NCBI RefSeq assembly: GCF_034531395.1
Contig: NZ_JARVCO010000012.1
Location: forward strand, 682,001-746,000
Direction of reading: 5' to 3'
Origin: Pontiella agarivorans
GTDB lineage: Bacteria > Verrucomicrobiota > Kiritimatiellia > Kiritimatiellales > Pontiellaceae
Length of the DNA stretch: 64,000 nt
The notes beneath the pieces were generated by a model. That model did no database searches. It was not told the DNA's origin and saw only the letters and a program-made list of their open reading frames with translations. Positions 23,977-31,890 of this stretch are shown in pieces. Both the position numbers and the translations under genes were made by a program. The stretch's first letter is position 1, and each line of letters starts with the position of its first letter.

Positions 23977-26868
23977 TTAAAGCACTTTGGTTCTGGTCAG
24001 CAGTCCGGCGCGTTCGGCGGATTCCGGAGAGCAGAGGACGGATACTGCTGAATTTTCAAAGGCCTGAATGAGGACATCGCCAAAAGTGTTGAAATGAGCC
24101 TGCGTGGTGGCTAGCACTTCATCGCGCAGTTTCTGACGTTCTTCGTCGGTATAATTCAGCAGGTAACGCATGGTGCTGGAATAGCCCTTGGCATCAGGCA
24201 ACTGATAAGCATCCAGCGTGCCGATGGCACCGATCAGTGCACGGGTGAGTTCGTCTTCACTTAACTGTAGGTTTTTCAGATATTCTCCGGTCTGCTTATA
24301 GACCTCGAGAGAGTTTTCAAGGTTCGGGTCGCGGTAGGAGGCAAAGGTGAATACGCCGGAGCGCTGGTCGAAGGCGCACATGCCGCCATAGGCGCCGCCC
24401 TGAACGCGGATTTTTTCCCAGAGCCAGGCGGTTTGCAGATAGCGGGTAATCACCATGGCCGAACCGTGCATTTTATAGCCGGCATCGAACAGGTTGGCTG
24501 CGCAACCTACATAATTGACCATGGTCGGTGCTGTAAGGGCTTCCGATTCCGGAAACGGTGCGGGTTTCCAGACTTTGGAAGAAAAGGCCCCGGTTGCCGG
24601 AAGGTTTTCGATAAACTGTTCCAGAGTCTGGATGGTGGTTTCCATGGCGCCGGGATCGACGGTGACATTGATGAGGATATGATCGCGGCATACAAGGGTC
24701 TGCCGGATTTTTTCGAGCCGTTGAAGAATGGCGTCCCAGTTTTGATCAAGCTCATCGGCCAACTTGCGAATGAAAAAGAGTGCTTCCACGCCGCCCATCA
24801 TTTCGTTGGCCCAGTGGGCTTCATGATGCTGTGCTTTCAGGCGGGTCATTACGGCCGAATGTCCTCGGGGTACCACCCCGGTTTCGAGCTCGGATTTATG
24901 TTCGAGGACGATCTGTTTGAAGCGTTCTTTGTCGTCAAATTTTGCGGTAAGCAGGATGTCGTGCATAATATCCAGCAACGCTTTGGTCTGCCCCGTCATG
25001 CATTTTCCGCGCAGGAAAAAGCGGGTGATTCCCGTTTCATTGTCTTTTTGCGCAGAAAGGAAGGGGGTGCCGTATATGCCGCCGGTTGCTTTGGCGATCC
25101 GTTGCGAGAGCGTTACATAATCTTCCGACTGTGTGCCCATTTCGAGTAGAATACTGCCGAGTAATGAGGCGTAGGGAAGATCTTCCTGGTCCAGACCGTG
25201 GAGGTTCAGGCCGATGTCCAGATAGAGAATGCCGTTGGTGAACAGGTCATGTTTCACCACGGTGGTACCCAGAATATTTTGCGTGGTGAAGGGGACTGTT
25301 TTCACTTTTTTATCAAGATCCTCGCGCTGCAGCAGGGGAATCGTAGAGAGTGCTTCATCGGAATCCGGCGTGGATTGCAATTCAAGAAGCCGTTTTGTAT
25401 TGGTCACAATATCGTTAAGCTGCTGTTCGGTCATGCTGGCTTTGATGGCGGCAAGCCGGTCCTGTTCTTCTTTCTCCGTGCGCGCGGAAAACTCTCGATC
25501 GGGAATCAGCAATACCGTTGAACGGTGGGTATTATTGATAAAATATTCACGGATCATGTTTTCAAAATAGCCGGGTTCCAATGCCCGCTTTTTGAGATGC
25601 TGCAGCGGTTCTTCAAAGGCGATGAGCTCCAGCGGATCGGCGTCATAGATCCAGGCATTGAGCGATTTCAGCCAGAGTGAAAGGCCGCGGGGAAATCCGC
25701 CCGAGTTGTTTTCGCGCAGTTCGAATTCAAAGGTGTTCAGTGCGGCTGCGATGTCGTCGGGATCGATGCCCTGTTTGACGAGATTTTCCAGGATCTGGAA
25801 AACGAGGGCTTCGCCTTTATCCAGGTTTTCGGCATCAATGCCTTTCAGGCCGATGGAATACATCATCTGAATCATATGGGTTTCAATGCCGCCGCCGGTG
25901 ATATCTTCGCCGAGGCCGGATTCAATGAGTCCTTTGCGCAGCGGCGATGCCGGGGTGCCGAGCAGAATATGGTCGAGCAGGTTGAAGGCGAAAACGGTTT
26001 CGGCATCGGTCGGAGAGGGGAGCGACCAGTTGACGGTGAACATCGGCTGCGGATCTTCATCGTCGGTAGAAACGGCATAGGATTTTTCAACGCGGACCGG
26101 TTCCGGCAGAGCCGGTTGCAGCTGCACATTGGAATCGGGGTCACTTTTAGTGTATTGCCCCAGATAGCCTTTCAGCAGTTTAAACCGTTCCTCAACCGGA
26201 TCATCGCCATAAAAGAAAATGCGGGCGTTGGATGGATGATAAAGGCTGTCGTGGAAAGCCTTGAATTGTTCATAGGTGAGGTCGGGGATATTTGCCGGGT
26301 TTCCGCCGGAATCAAGGCCGTAGGTGGTGTCGGGATAGAGCGATTGCTGGGACGCTTCCATGAGCAGGGAGTCGGGCGAGGAGTAGACGCCTTTCATTTC
26401 ATTATAGACGACCCCTTTGAATTTAAGGTCGTCCTCCTTGTTTTCCAGGCTGTAGTGCCAGCCTTCCTGCATAAAGAAATCTTCGGTGATCCGCGGGTTG
26501 AAAACGGCATCGAGATAGACATCCACCAGATTATGGAAATCCTTGAGGTTCTGGCTGGCGACCGGATAGCAGGTTTTGTCGGGATAAGTGAACGCGTTAA
26601 GGAAGGTCTGCAGCGAACCTTTGAGCAGCTGTACAAAGGGGTCCTTTACCGGATATTTTTCGGATCCGCACAGTACGGTGTGTTCAAGAATGTGGGCCAC
26701 GCCGGTGGAATCCGACGGCGGGGTGCGGAAAGCAATGCCGAAACACTTGTTTTCGTCGTCGTTTTCCATCGAAAGAATCTCCGCGCCGGTGGGAATGTGG
26801 CGGTAGATTTTTGCGGTGGTGTTCAGCTCGTTGACTTCTTCAGTGCGTATCAACTCAAAATCGTTCAT
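23977..26868 (-). CDS. M16C metallopeptidase (presequence-protease/insulinase family)
   Basis: 963 residues from the ATG at 26868; an ATG four codons earlier overlaps the GGAG ribosome site, so the later start is preferred. Inverted zinc motif HILEH at 59-63 in VAHILEHTVLCGSEKYPVKDPF, the PreP/Cym1 signature, and a C-terminal M16 half with RVQGGAYGG. These enzymes enclose and degrade short unfolded peptides. It lies 71 bp after pgl on the same strand and may be cotranscribed. Two TTCCA-N5-TGGAA copies are inside the gene, in different reading frames (24566-24580 and 25786-25800). Confidence 0.93.
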   Translation of the reverse strand: MNDFELIRTEEVNELNTTAKIYRHIPTGAEILSMENDDENKCFGIAFRTPPSDSTGVAHILEHTVLCGSEKYPVKDPFVQLLKGSLQTFLNAFTYPDKTCYPVASQNLKDFHNLVDVYLDAVFNPRITEDFFMQEGWHYSLENKEDDLKFKGVVYNEMKGVYSSPDSLLMEASQQSLYPDTTYGLDSGGNPANIPDLTYEQFKAFHDSLYHPSNARIFFYGDDPVEERFKLLKGYLGQYTKSDPDSNVQLQPALPEPVRVEKSYAVSTDDEDPQPMFTVNWSLPSPTDAETVFAFNLLDHILLGTPASPLRKGLIESGLGEDITGGGIETHMIQMMYSIGLKGIDAENLDKGEALVFQILENLVKQGIDPDDIAAALNTFEFELRENNSGGFPRGLSLWLKSLNAWIYDADPLELIAFEEPLQHLKKRALEPGYFENMIREYFINNTHRSTVLLIPDREFSARTEKEEQDRLAAIKASMTEQQLNDIVTNTKRLLELQSTPDSDEALSTIPLLQREDLDKKVKTVPFTTQNILGTTVVKHDLFTNGILYLDIGLNLHGLDQEDLPYASLLGSILLEMGTQSEDYVTLSQRIAKATGGIYGTPFLSAQKDNETGITRFFLRGKCMTGQTKALLDIMHDILLTAKFDDKERFKQIVLEHKSELETGVVPRGHSAVMTRLKAQHHEAHWANEMMGGVEALFFIRKLADELDQNWDAILQRLEKIRQTLVCRDHILINVTVDPGAMETTIQTLEQFIENLPATGAFSSKVWKPAPFPESEALTAPTMVNYVGCAANLFDAGYKMHGSAMVITRYLQTAWLWEKIRVQGGAYGGMCAFDQRSGVFTFASYRDPNLENSLEVYKQTGEYLKNLQLSEDELTRALIGAIGTLDAYQLPDAKGYSSTMRYLLNYTDEERQKLRDEVLATTQAHFNTFGDVLIQAFENSAVSVLCSPESAERAGLLTRTKVL
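24566..24580. repeat. Dispersed palindrome TTCCA-GACTT-TGGAA
   Basis: Exact, in the M16C protease gene; read on the minus strand as S-K-V-W-K, a third reading frame. Confidence 0.88.
25786..25800. repeat. Dispersed palindrome TTCCA-GGATC-TGGAA
   Basis: Exact, in the M16C protease gene, extended to TTTTCCA/TGGAAA; read as F-Q-I-L-E. Confidence 0.9.
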
Positions 26869-26939
26869 AAAGTGCTCCATAATTGAATCGTGAATCCATA
26901 CCGGATAAGGTCTGTCTTTGCGAATGGATTAAGGAAGTT

Positions 26940-27587
26940 TTAAGTGAGGACGAGATCGGTCCAAAGCTCGCAATCGGGGTGGGAAGAAAGGGCAATACCG
27001 GCGGCAATGGATTGGGGGTCGTTTATCAGGGTGTTGAGGATTTTGCGCTTGGATTCTCCGGTAACGAGCAGGATGATCTTTTCCACCCGCTGGAAAAAGG
27101 CGGGGGTGACGCTGACGCCCTGCATACCGTCCGGTCGGTCGGTGTGGAGCGTGAGCCGGTTTTGAATGCGGGCCTGTTCGGGCGTGAAGAATCCGGCGGT
27201 ATGTCCATCGTTGCCCATTCCGAGAAAGCCCAGATCGATGGATTTCATCGGTTCGAGTGCTTGTGCATATTTTTCGGCGGCGGCAGCCGGGGAAAGGGCG
27301 GTATCGACCTGCAGAAAGTTTCCATGGCAGTCTAGTGCCTGGAGCATGGGAAGCAGGTTGTGGGCGTTGTTTTTATCGGAGTTGAACGGTTGCATCCGTT
27401 CATCGCTCAGGAAAAGGTTGCGCTGTGCATGCACGGGGCAGGGGGCGGCCGCGAGGCGGTTATAGATGACATAGGGTGTGGAGCCGCCGCTGAGCATCAT
27501 ATTTCCAGGGGTTGGAAGGGTTTTGCGTAAAATGTCCAGTGTCTGGCGGATCAGGTCTTCGGCCGTGTTAAAAGAGTGTATTTTCAT
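26940..27587 (-). CDS. pgl: 6-phosphogluconolactonase
   Basis: 215 residues. DevB/SOL-type pattern: MLSGGSTPYVIYNRL, LFLSDERMQPFNSDKNN, DLGFLGMGNDGHTAGFF and LLVTGESKRKIL. It hydrolyses 6-phosphogluconolactone in the oxidative pentose phosphate pathway. The partner dehydrogenases are not in the window, although pgi lies 18 kb away. It contains two exact TTCCA-N5-TGGAA copies (27081-27095 and 27503-27517) in different frames. Divergent from the acyltransferase gene, with a 93-bp promoter gap. Confidence 0.93.
   Translation of the reverse strand: MKIHSFNTAEDLIRQTLDILRKTLPTPGNMMLSGGSTPYVIYNRLAAAPCPVHAQRNLFLSDERMQPFNSDKNNAHNLLPMLQALDCHGNFLQVDTALSPAAAAEKYAQALEPMKSIDLGFLGMGNDGHTAGFFTPEQARIQNRLTLHTDRPDGMQGVSVTPAFFQRVEKIILLVTGESKRKILNTLINDPQSIAAGIALSSHPDCELWTDLVLT
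27081..27095. repeat. Dispersed palindrome TTCCA-CCCGC-TGGAA
   Basis: Exact, in pgl, extended to TTTTCCA/TGGAAAA; read as F-Q-R-V-E. Confidence 0.9.
27503..27517. repeat. Dispersed palindrome TTCCA-GGGGT-TGGAA
   Basis: Exact, in pgl; read as L-P-T-P-G-N. Confidence 0.88.
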
Positions 27588-27680
27588 GAGGTCAGAGCAT
27601 AGCGGTTCCGGAGTTTGTAAACGATCATTTTACGCAAAGATCATTGCCCCGAATTGCGGATTCATGCACCTTTTAAACCT

Positions 27681-28586
27681 ATGGTTAAAGTATTACTCAC
27701 ATTTCTGCTCTGGTTGGTCGGGATCATGCCGTTGTTTGCGGTTCGGGGGCTCGGTGCATTCATCGGTTTTGTATTCGGAAACGTTATTCGGCATCACCGG
27801 ACGGATGCGTTTCAGGCGTTGGAGCGGTCGATGCCGGAACTGTCGGCTGGAGAACGTAAGGCGATAATCAACCGGATGTACCGCCTGCAGGGGGTTCATT
27901 TTGTGGAGTTTATCTGGTATTCGATGAAGGGACTGGATCGGGTGAGCCAAGTCGTGGAGATTGAGGGGCGCGAACATGCGGACGAAGCGTTTAGCCGGGG
28001 AAAAGGGATGATTGCACTTACAGCGCATATCGGCTGTTTTGAGTTGATGCCCATGGCCACGGCGGCTCAGGGATATAAGCTCAGTACCATTGTGAAGAAA
28101 ATCAAGGATGAGGCGGTGAACGAGGTGATTGAAAAACTTCGCTCCCATGAAGGGTTGACGTTCCTTTCGAGCAGAAATGCATATCGCGACTGCCTGAAGG
28201 CGCTGCGCCGAAATGAAGCCGTCGGTATGATTATCGATCAGAATATGACGCGCGATCAGGGGATTTTTGTCGATTTTTTCGGGATGCCGGCCTGTACGTC
28301 GCCGGGGTTGGCCTATATGGCGGCGCAATCGCAGGCGCCGGTTGTTCCGGTTTTCATTTACCGCAAGCCGGACGGAACGTTCCGGTTGAAAGTGCAACCC
28401 ATGCTGGAGCCGCCGGCGGATCGTTCGGATGAGGCGGTGTATGCCGCGACGCGGAGGTATAATGCGGTGATTGAGGATGCGGTGCGTGAGGCGCCGGAGC
28501 AGTGGATCTGGATGCATCGCCGGTGGAATACAAAACCGTTGGAGGGACAGGAAATCCGTCGACGATTGAAAAAGCAGGCCGGTTGA
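27681..28586 (+). CDS. Lipid A-type acyltransferase (LpxL/HtrB family)
   Basis: 301 residues from the ATG at 27681 (MVKVLLTFLLW); an upstream TTG would precede it by nine codons. N-terminal membrane segment at 3-22, catalytic HX4E motif at H116-E121 (TAHIGCFE), then MIIDQNM, VDFFGMPACTSPG and WIWMHRRW, all typical of late lipid A acyltransferases that add secondary acyl chains from acyl-ACP at the inner membrane. It supports an LPS-containing outer membrane, as do rfaE2 and hldD. An antiporter gene follows after 24 bp. Confidence 0.9.
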   Translation: MVKVLLTFLLWLVGIMPLFAVRGLGAFIGFVFGNVIRHHRTDAFQALERSMPELSAGERKAIINRMYRLQGVHFVEFIWYSMKGLDRVSQVVEIEGREHADEAFSRGKGMIALTAHIGCFELMPMATAAQGYKLSTIVKKIKDEAVNEVIEKLRSHEGLTFLSSRNAYRDCLKALRRNEAVGMIIDQNMTRDQGIFVDFFGMPACTSPGLAYMAAQSQAPVVPVFIYRKPDGTFRLKVQPMLEPPADRSDEAVYAATRRYNAVIEDAVREAPEQWIWMHRRWNTKPLEGQEIRRRLKKQAG

Positions 28587-28610
28587 TTCTTCTTTCAGCA
28601 AGGAGTGCAT

Positions 28611-29843
28611 ATGGGTGTTGAAAGCCATCTGGTGTTTGTCTGTATTTTTCTGATCGGTCTTTGCGCAACCTCCCACTATTTCCGGAAGTCTCCGCTTCCG
28701 ATCGTCTGTTGGATCGTTCTGTTTGGGATTATTTACGGATTTCTGCAGGAGCATTTAATTACGCAACTGCCGCGTATTTTTTTGAACCCCGATGTGATTC
28801 TTTATTTGATTCTGCCGGTTCTGATATTTGATTCCACACGGAAACTGCGCCTGAAAGAGGCGGAAGCTGTGGTCTGGCCGGCGACCGTTTTGGCTACACT
28901 GGGTATTCTGGTCAGTATGTTTGTGATGGCGATGCCGTTGTTGGTGTTTACGAAAATTCCGGGGATGGATTTGCTGCTGTTCTGCGGTATTATGTCGGCC
29001 ACGGATCCGGTGGCCGTTTCGGCAATCTTCCGCGTATTTCCGGTTCCCGAAAAACTTAAAATGCTGGTGGAGGGGGAATCGCTCCTCAACGACGGTACAA
29101 CGGTGATTCTTTTCTCATTGCTTTATACCCGGGTGATTGAAGGCCATGACCTTATTTTTGCTGACGGGGTCATGCAGTTTGTGCTGTCTGTTTCTGCGGC
29201 GCTGCTGCTGGGTGTGACGGCGGGAGCAGGATGTGTTTTGCTGATGCGCAGCTGGCGAGCCCTGAAAGATCATTTCATCGCCCCGCTGCTGCCGTTGATT
29301 GCGGTCTATCTGGTTTTTTGTGCGGCGCAGGGCGGGTTTGATGTTTCGGGTGTGATTGCGGTGATGGCGGCCACGCTGACAATGGAACGCATGGTAAGGA
29401 AGATTCCGCGGGCTGAGATGCCGAATCATATGGATACCCGGTTTTACAAAGGGTTCTGGGATTTTCTCAGCGAACTGGCCAATTCGATTCTGTTCTTTAT
29501 TCTGGGGGCTGAGATCGGCAGTCATACCGATGCATTTCAGTGGAGCCTGATTTTGATCTCGTTGGTCGCGCTGCTGTTTTCCCGCAGTGTGGTGATCTAT
29601 GGGTTCGGGGTGCTGTTCAGCGTGTTCCGGTTCAGGTTGCCTCTTTCATGGATGCATGTGCTGAACCTGGGAGGTCTCAAGGGTGCGCTTTCTGTGGCAT
29701 TGATTCTGATGCTTCCGGTCGATTACCGGTTTCGGAATGTCTTTCTGCATACGGCACTGGTGCTGAGTATCTTTACGCTGGTGGTGAATATCCTAGTGGT
29801 TCGGGGATATCTGAAAAAAGCCGACCTCAACGTGGCCGGCTGA
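28611..29843 (+). CDS. Na+/H+ antiporter of the NhaP/CPA1 family
   Basis: 410 residues from the ATG at 28611, with AGGAG directly upstream. About 12 membrane segments; CPA1 signatures SATDPVAVSAIF with the ion-site Asp, and EGESLLNDGTTVILFS. CPA1 antiporters exchange Na+ for H+ electroneutrally. Together with the RNF operon 0.6 kb downstream it points to sodium-based energetics. The gene is convergent with the small RHH gene that follows. Confidence 0.92.
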   Translation: MGVESHLVFVCIFLIGLCATSHYFRKSPLPIVCWIVLFGIIYGFLQEHLITQLPRIFLNPDVILYLILPVLIFDSTRKLRLKEAEAVVWPATVLATLGILVSMFVMAMPLLVFTKIPGMDLLLFCGIMSATDPVAVSAIFRVFPVPEKLKMLVEGESLLNDGTTVILFSLLYTRVIEGHDLIFADGVMQFVLSVSAALLLGVTAGAGCVLLMRSWRALKDHFIAPLLPLIAVYLVFCAAQGGFDVSGVIAVMAATLTMERMVRKIPRAEMPNHMDTRFYKGFWDFLSELANSILFFILGAEIGSHTDAFQWSLILISLVALLFSRSVVIYGFGVLFSVFRFRLPLSWMHVLNLGGLKGALSVALILMLPVDYRFRNVFLHTALVLSIFTLVVNILVVRGYLKKADLNVAG

Positions 29844-29865
29844 ATGAATTCCCGCGGTTTTAAAT

Positions 29866-30045
29866 TCAGCGTTCGGTCAGATTCAGCTGTTTCCCGGAAT
29901 CGATCCACTGCTGCAAAATTATTTTGCAGTATTTACTGACCGACAGATGCATGGAGTCCGCGCGCTGGGTCAGTTCTTCAGCCATTTTTTCGGACATATT
30001 GATCCCGATGGTTTTTGTTGCTTTTCCTGTGGGGGTTCTTGCCAT
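29866..30045 (-). CDS. Small ribbon-helix-helix DNA-binding protein
   Basis: 59 residues, translated by hand from the ATG at 30045: basic arm MARTPTGKATK, beta strand TIGINM, then two helices (SEKMAEELTQRADSM and SVSKYCKIILQQWIDSG). This is the Arc/CopG/MetJ pattern, in which dimers pair their strands in the DNA major groove. Near-ideal ribosome site AAGGAG, and a good promoter at 30076-30104. No toxin gene lies next to it, so it may be a lone regulator; possible targets include its own promoter and the rnf region. Confidence 0.75.
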   Translation of the reverse strand: MARTPTGKATKTIGINMSEKMAEELTQRADSMHLSVSKYCKIILQQWIDSGKQLNLTER

Positions 30046-30075
30046 GATTCTCCTTAACTTCTGATTAGTGCGTGA

Positions 30076-30104
30076 GGTATAGGATAGTGCTAATTTATTT
30101 TCAA
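30076..30104 (-). promoter_or_regulatory. Promoter of the ribbon-helix-helix gene
   Basis: On the minus strand TTGAAA (30099-30104) and TATACC (30076-30081) are separated by 17 bp, about 30 bp upstream of the start codon. Confidence 0.7.
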
Positions 30105-30455
30105 TTATTTTTATAATACAATAAGTATCGGCTTTGATCGCATGTTCGCGGAGGGGAGAGGTGTCAGACCACTTTCAGTTTGTCGACAAGAGGTTTTTCA
30201 GAGGGGGCTTGGCTGCAGATATCGCCGTGCACCCAGCTGCTTTGGCATCGGAAAAACTGAAATGGGGAGACTGCATGGGTTCGCAAAATCAAAGTGTTTC
30301 AAACGCTATATTTCAATCGATATAACAAGCGCTATTCCGGGCTATTGTTGATATTGATTCTAAATTGACCTGTCCCGGGTTAATGGGATTGCCGAAGCAG
30401 GTCTGCTGCGTATCATAGCTTGCTTTGTCGCGTTCTTAGAACAGGGGTATATAGC
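30105..30455 (+). other. Structured 5' region of the rnf operon
   Basis: The 351 bp before rnfA hold no convincing gene; a 63-codon frame at 30134-30325 lacks a ribosome site. Two sizeable hairpins are visible. In the first, CCA-C-TTTCAGTTT at 30169-30181 pairs with AAACTGAAATGG at 30254-30265 (12 bp, one bulge) around a 72-base GC-rich interior. In the second, AATCGATATAACAA at 30315-30328 pairs with TTGTTGATATTGATT at 30345-30359 (one mismatch, one bulge). They could form a leader RNA controlling rnf. Confidence 0.5.
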
Positions 30456-31049
30456 ATGATGAATGAATTTCTCGTGATCACCATCGGCGCGATTCTCGTG
30501 AATAACTTTGTATTGTCGAAGTTTCTGGGAGTCTGTCCGTTTCTGGGGGTATCGAAAAAGCTGGATACGGCGTTGGGGATGTCGGGTGCGGTTATTTTTG
30601 TAATGACATTGGCGTCACTGGTGAGCTCGATTATCAATCAGCTGTTGCTGGTGCCGATGAAGCTGCAATATCTCCAGACGCTGGTCTTTATTGTGGTGAT
30701 TGCTTCGCTGGTGCAGCTGGTGGAAATCATGCTGCAGAAACTCAGCGCTAAATTGTATGAGAGTCTGGGTATTTTTCTTCCGCTCATCACCACCAACTGC
30801 GCGGTGCTCGGGGCCGTGGTGCTCAACGCCAAGTCGGCTCCGGAATCGGTACAGTCGACCTGGTACGGGGCCACGATTTACGGATTTTGCTCCGCCCTGG
30901 GTTTTGCGCTGGCTCTGATTCTTTTTTCGAGTCTGCGCGAAAAGCTGGATCTCGCCAAAGTACCTGAGGCATTTGAGGGTACAGCCATCTCACTGGTCAC
31001 CGCCGGCATTCTGGCTATGGCCTTTCTGGGCTTCTCCGGGCTAGTGTAA
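30456..31049 (+). CDS. rnfA: RNF complex subunit RnfA
   Basis: 197 residues from ATG 30456 (MMNEFLVITIGAILVNNFVLSKFLGVCPFLGVS), the standard opening of RnfA/NqrE. Six membrane helices, with the cysteine in FLGVCPFLG and the partner cysteine in ITTNCAVLG that hold an intramembrane iron site in this family. First gene of rnfABCDGE, the same order as E. coli rsxABCDGE. RNF couples electron transfer between ferredoxin and NAD+ to Na+ or H+ transport across the inner membrane. Confidence 0.95.
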   Translation: MMNEFLVITIGAILVNNFVLSKFLGVCPFLGVSKKLDTALGMSGAVIFVMTLASLVSSIINQLLLVPMKLQYLQTLVFIVVIASLVQLVEIMLQKLSAKLYESLGIFLPLITTNCAVLGAVVLNAKSAPESVQSTWYGATIYGFCSALGFALALILFSSLREKLDLAKVPEAFEGTAISLVTAGILAMAFLGFSGLV

Positions 31050-31062
31050 GGACGTGTTATTC

Positions 31063-31890
31063 ATGGATGTATTATTACCTATTTTGACGGTTGGTGTTCT
31101 CGGCATTTTTCTCGGTGTGATTATCGGAATTGTGGCGAAGGTTTTTGCGGTGGATATCGATGAGCGTATCGAGCAGGTCGAAGAGATGCTGCCCGGGGCC
31201 AATTGCGGCGGGTGCGGTTTTGCCGGCTGTGCGGACTTTGCCAAAGGCGTTGTTGCCGGAAAAGCGACTCCGGCCGGCTGTCCGGTCTGTTCGCCGGAAG
31301 ATGTTGTGGCGATTTCCGATTATCTCGGCATTGCGGCCGAGGAAAAGGAAAAGATGGTGGCGCTGGTGCGCTGTTCCGGTGATATCCCGAATACCGTGCG
31401 ATCACTTTATAACGGTGTGCGCGACTGCCGGTCGGCGGTGCTGGTTGCCGGCGGGGCCAAGGGGTGCGACTACGGCTGTCTCGGTTTCGGTTCCTGTGCG
31501 GAAGCCTGTCCGTTCGGGGCCATTGAGATTCGCGATGGCCTGGCCGTTGTGCACAAAGAACTCTGCGTCGGCTGCGAAAACTGTGTGGCGGCCTGTCCGA
31601 AAGATCTCATTACCATGGTTCCGGCTTCGGCCACGACCCACGTCTATTGCAATTCGCCGGAAAAAGGGGCCGTGAAACGTAAGGTCTGCAAAACCGCCTG
31701 CATTGCCTGCCGTAAATGTGTGAAGGCCTCCGGCGAAGAGGACTATATGGAAATCGACGGGTTCCTGATTCGCAGTAACTATGAAAATCCGCCGCCGGCC
31801 TCCCTCGTCGAAGCCGCCGGCTGCCCGACAACGGCACTGCGCATCGATGAAGAGCATGCAAAAGGGGCCTATGGAGGAGCATCGAAATGA
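31063..31890 (+). CDS. rnfB: RNF complex iron-sulfur subunit RnfB
   Basis: 275 residues from ATG 31063, with AAGGA upstream. N-terminal membrane helix (LLPILTVGVLGIFLGVIIGIVAKVF), then a Cys-rich [4Fe-4S] domain (GANCGGCGFAGCADFAKG and GCPVC), then a two-cluster ferredoxin domain (CLGFGSCAEACPFGAI and CVGCENCVAACP) and a further KTACIACRKC run. RnfB accepts electrons from ferredoxin. Its end overlaps the rnfC start by four bases (ATGA). Confidence 0.95.
   Translation: MDVLLPILTVGVLGIFLGVIIGIVAKVFAVDIDERIEQVEEMLPGANCGGCGFAGCADFAKGVVAGKATPAGCPVCSPEDVVAISDYLGIAAEEKEKMVALVRCSGDIPNTVRSLYNGVRDCRSAVLVAGGAKGCDYGCLGFGSCAEACPFGAIEIRDGLAVVHKELCVGCENCVAACPKDLITMVPASATTHVYCNSPEKGAVKRKVCKTACIACRKCVKASGEEDYMEIDGFLIRSNYENPPPASLVEAAGCPTTALRIDEEHAKGAYGGASK

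Noticed and set aside
25876-26886. A 336-codon plus-strand ORF opposite the M16C protease gene
   Set aside because: Gly/Phe/Val-rich shadow with no motif; the protease frame contains HILEH.
30134-30325. A 63-codon ORF in the rnf leader
   Set aside because: No ribosome site, and the sequence forms long hairpins; a structured leader explains it better.
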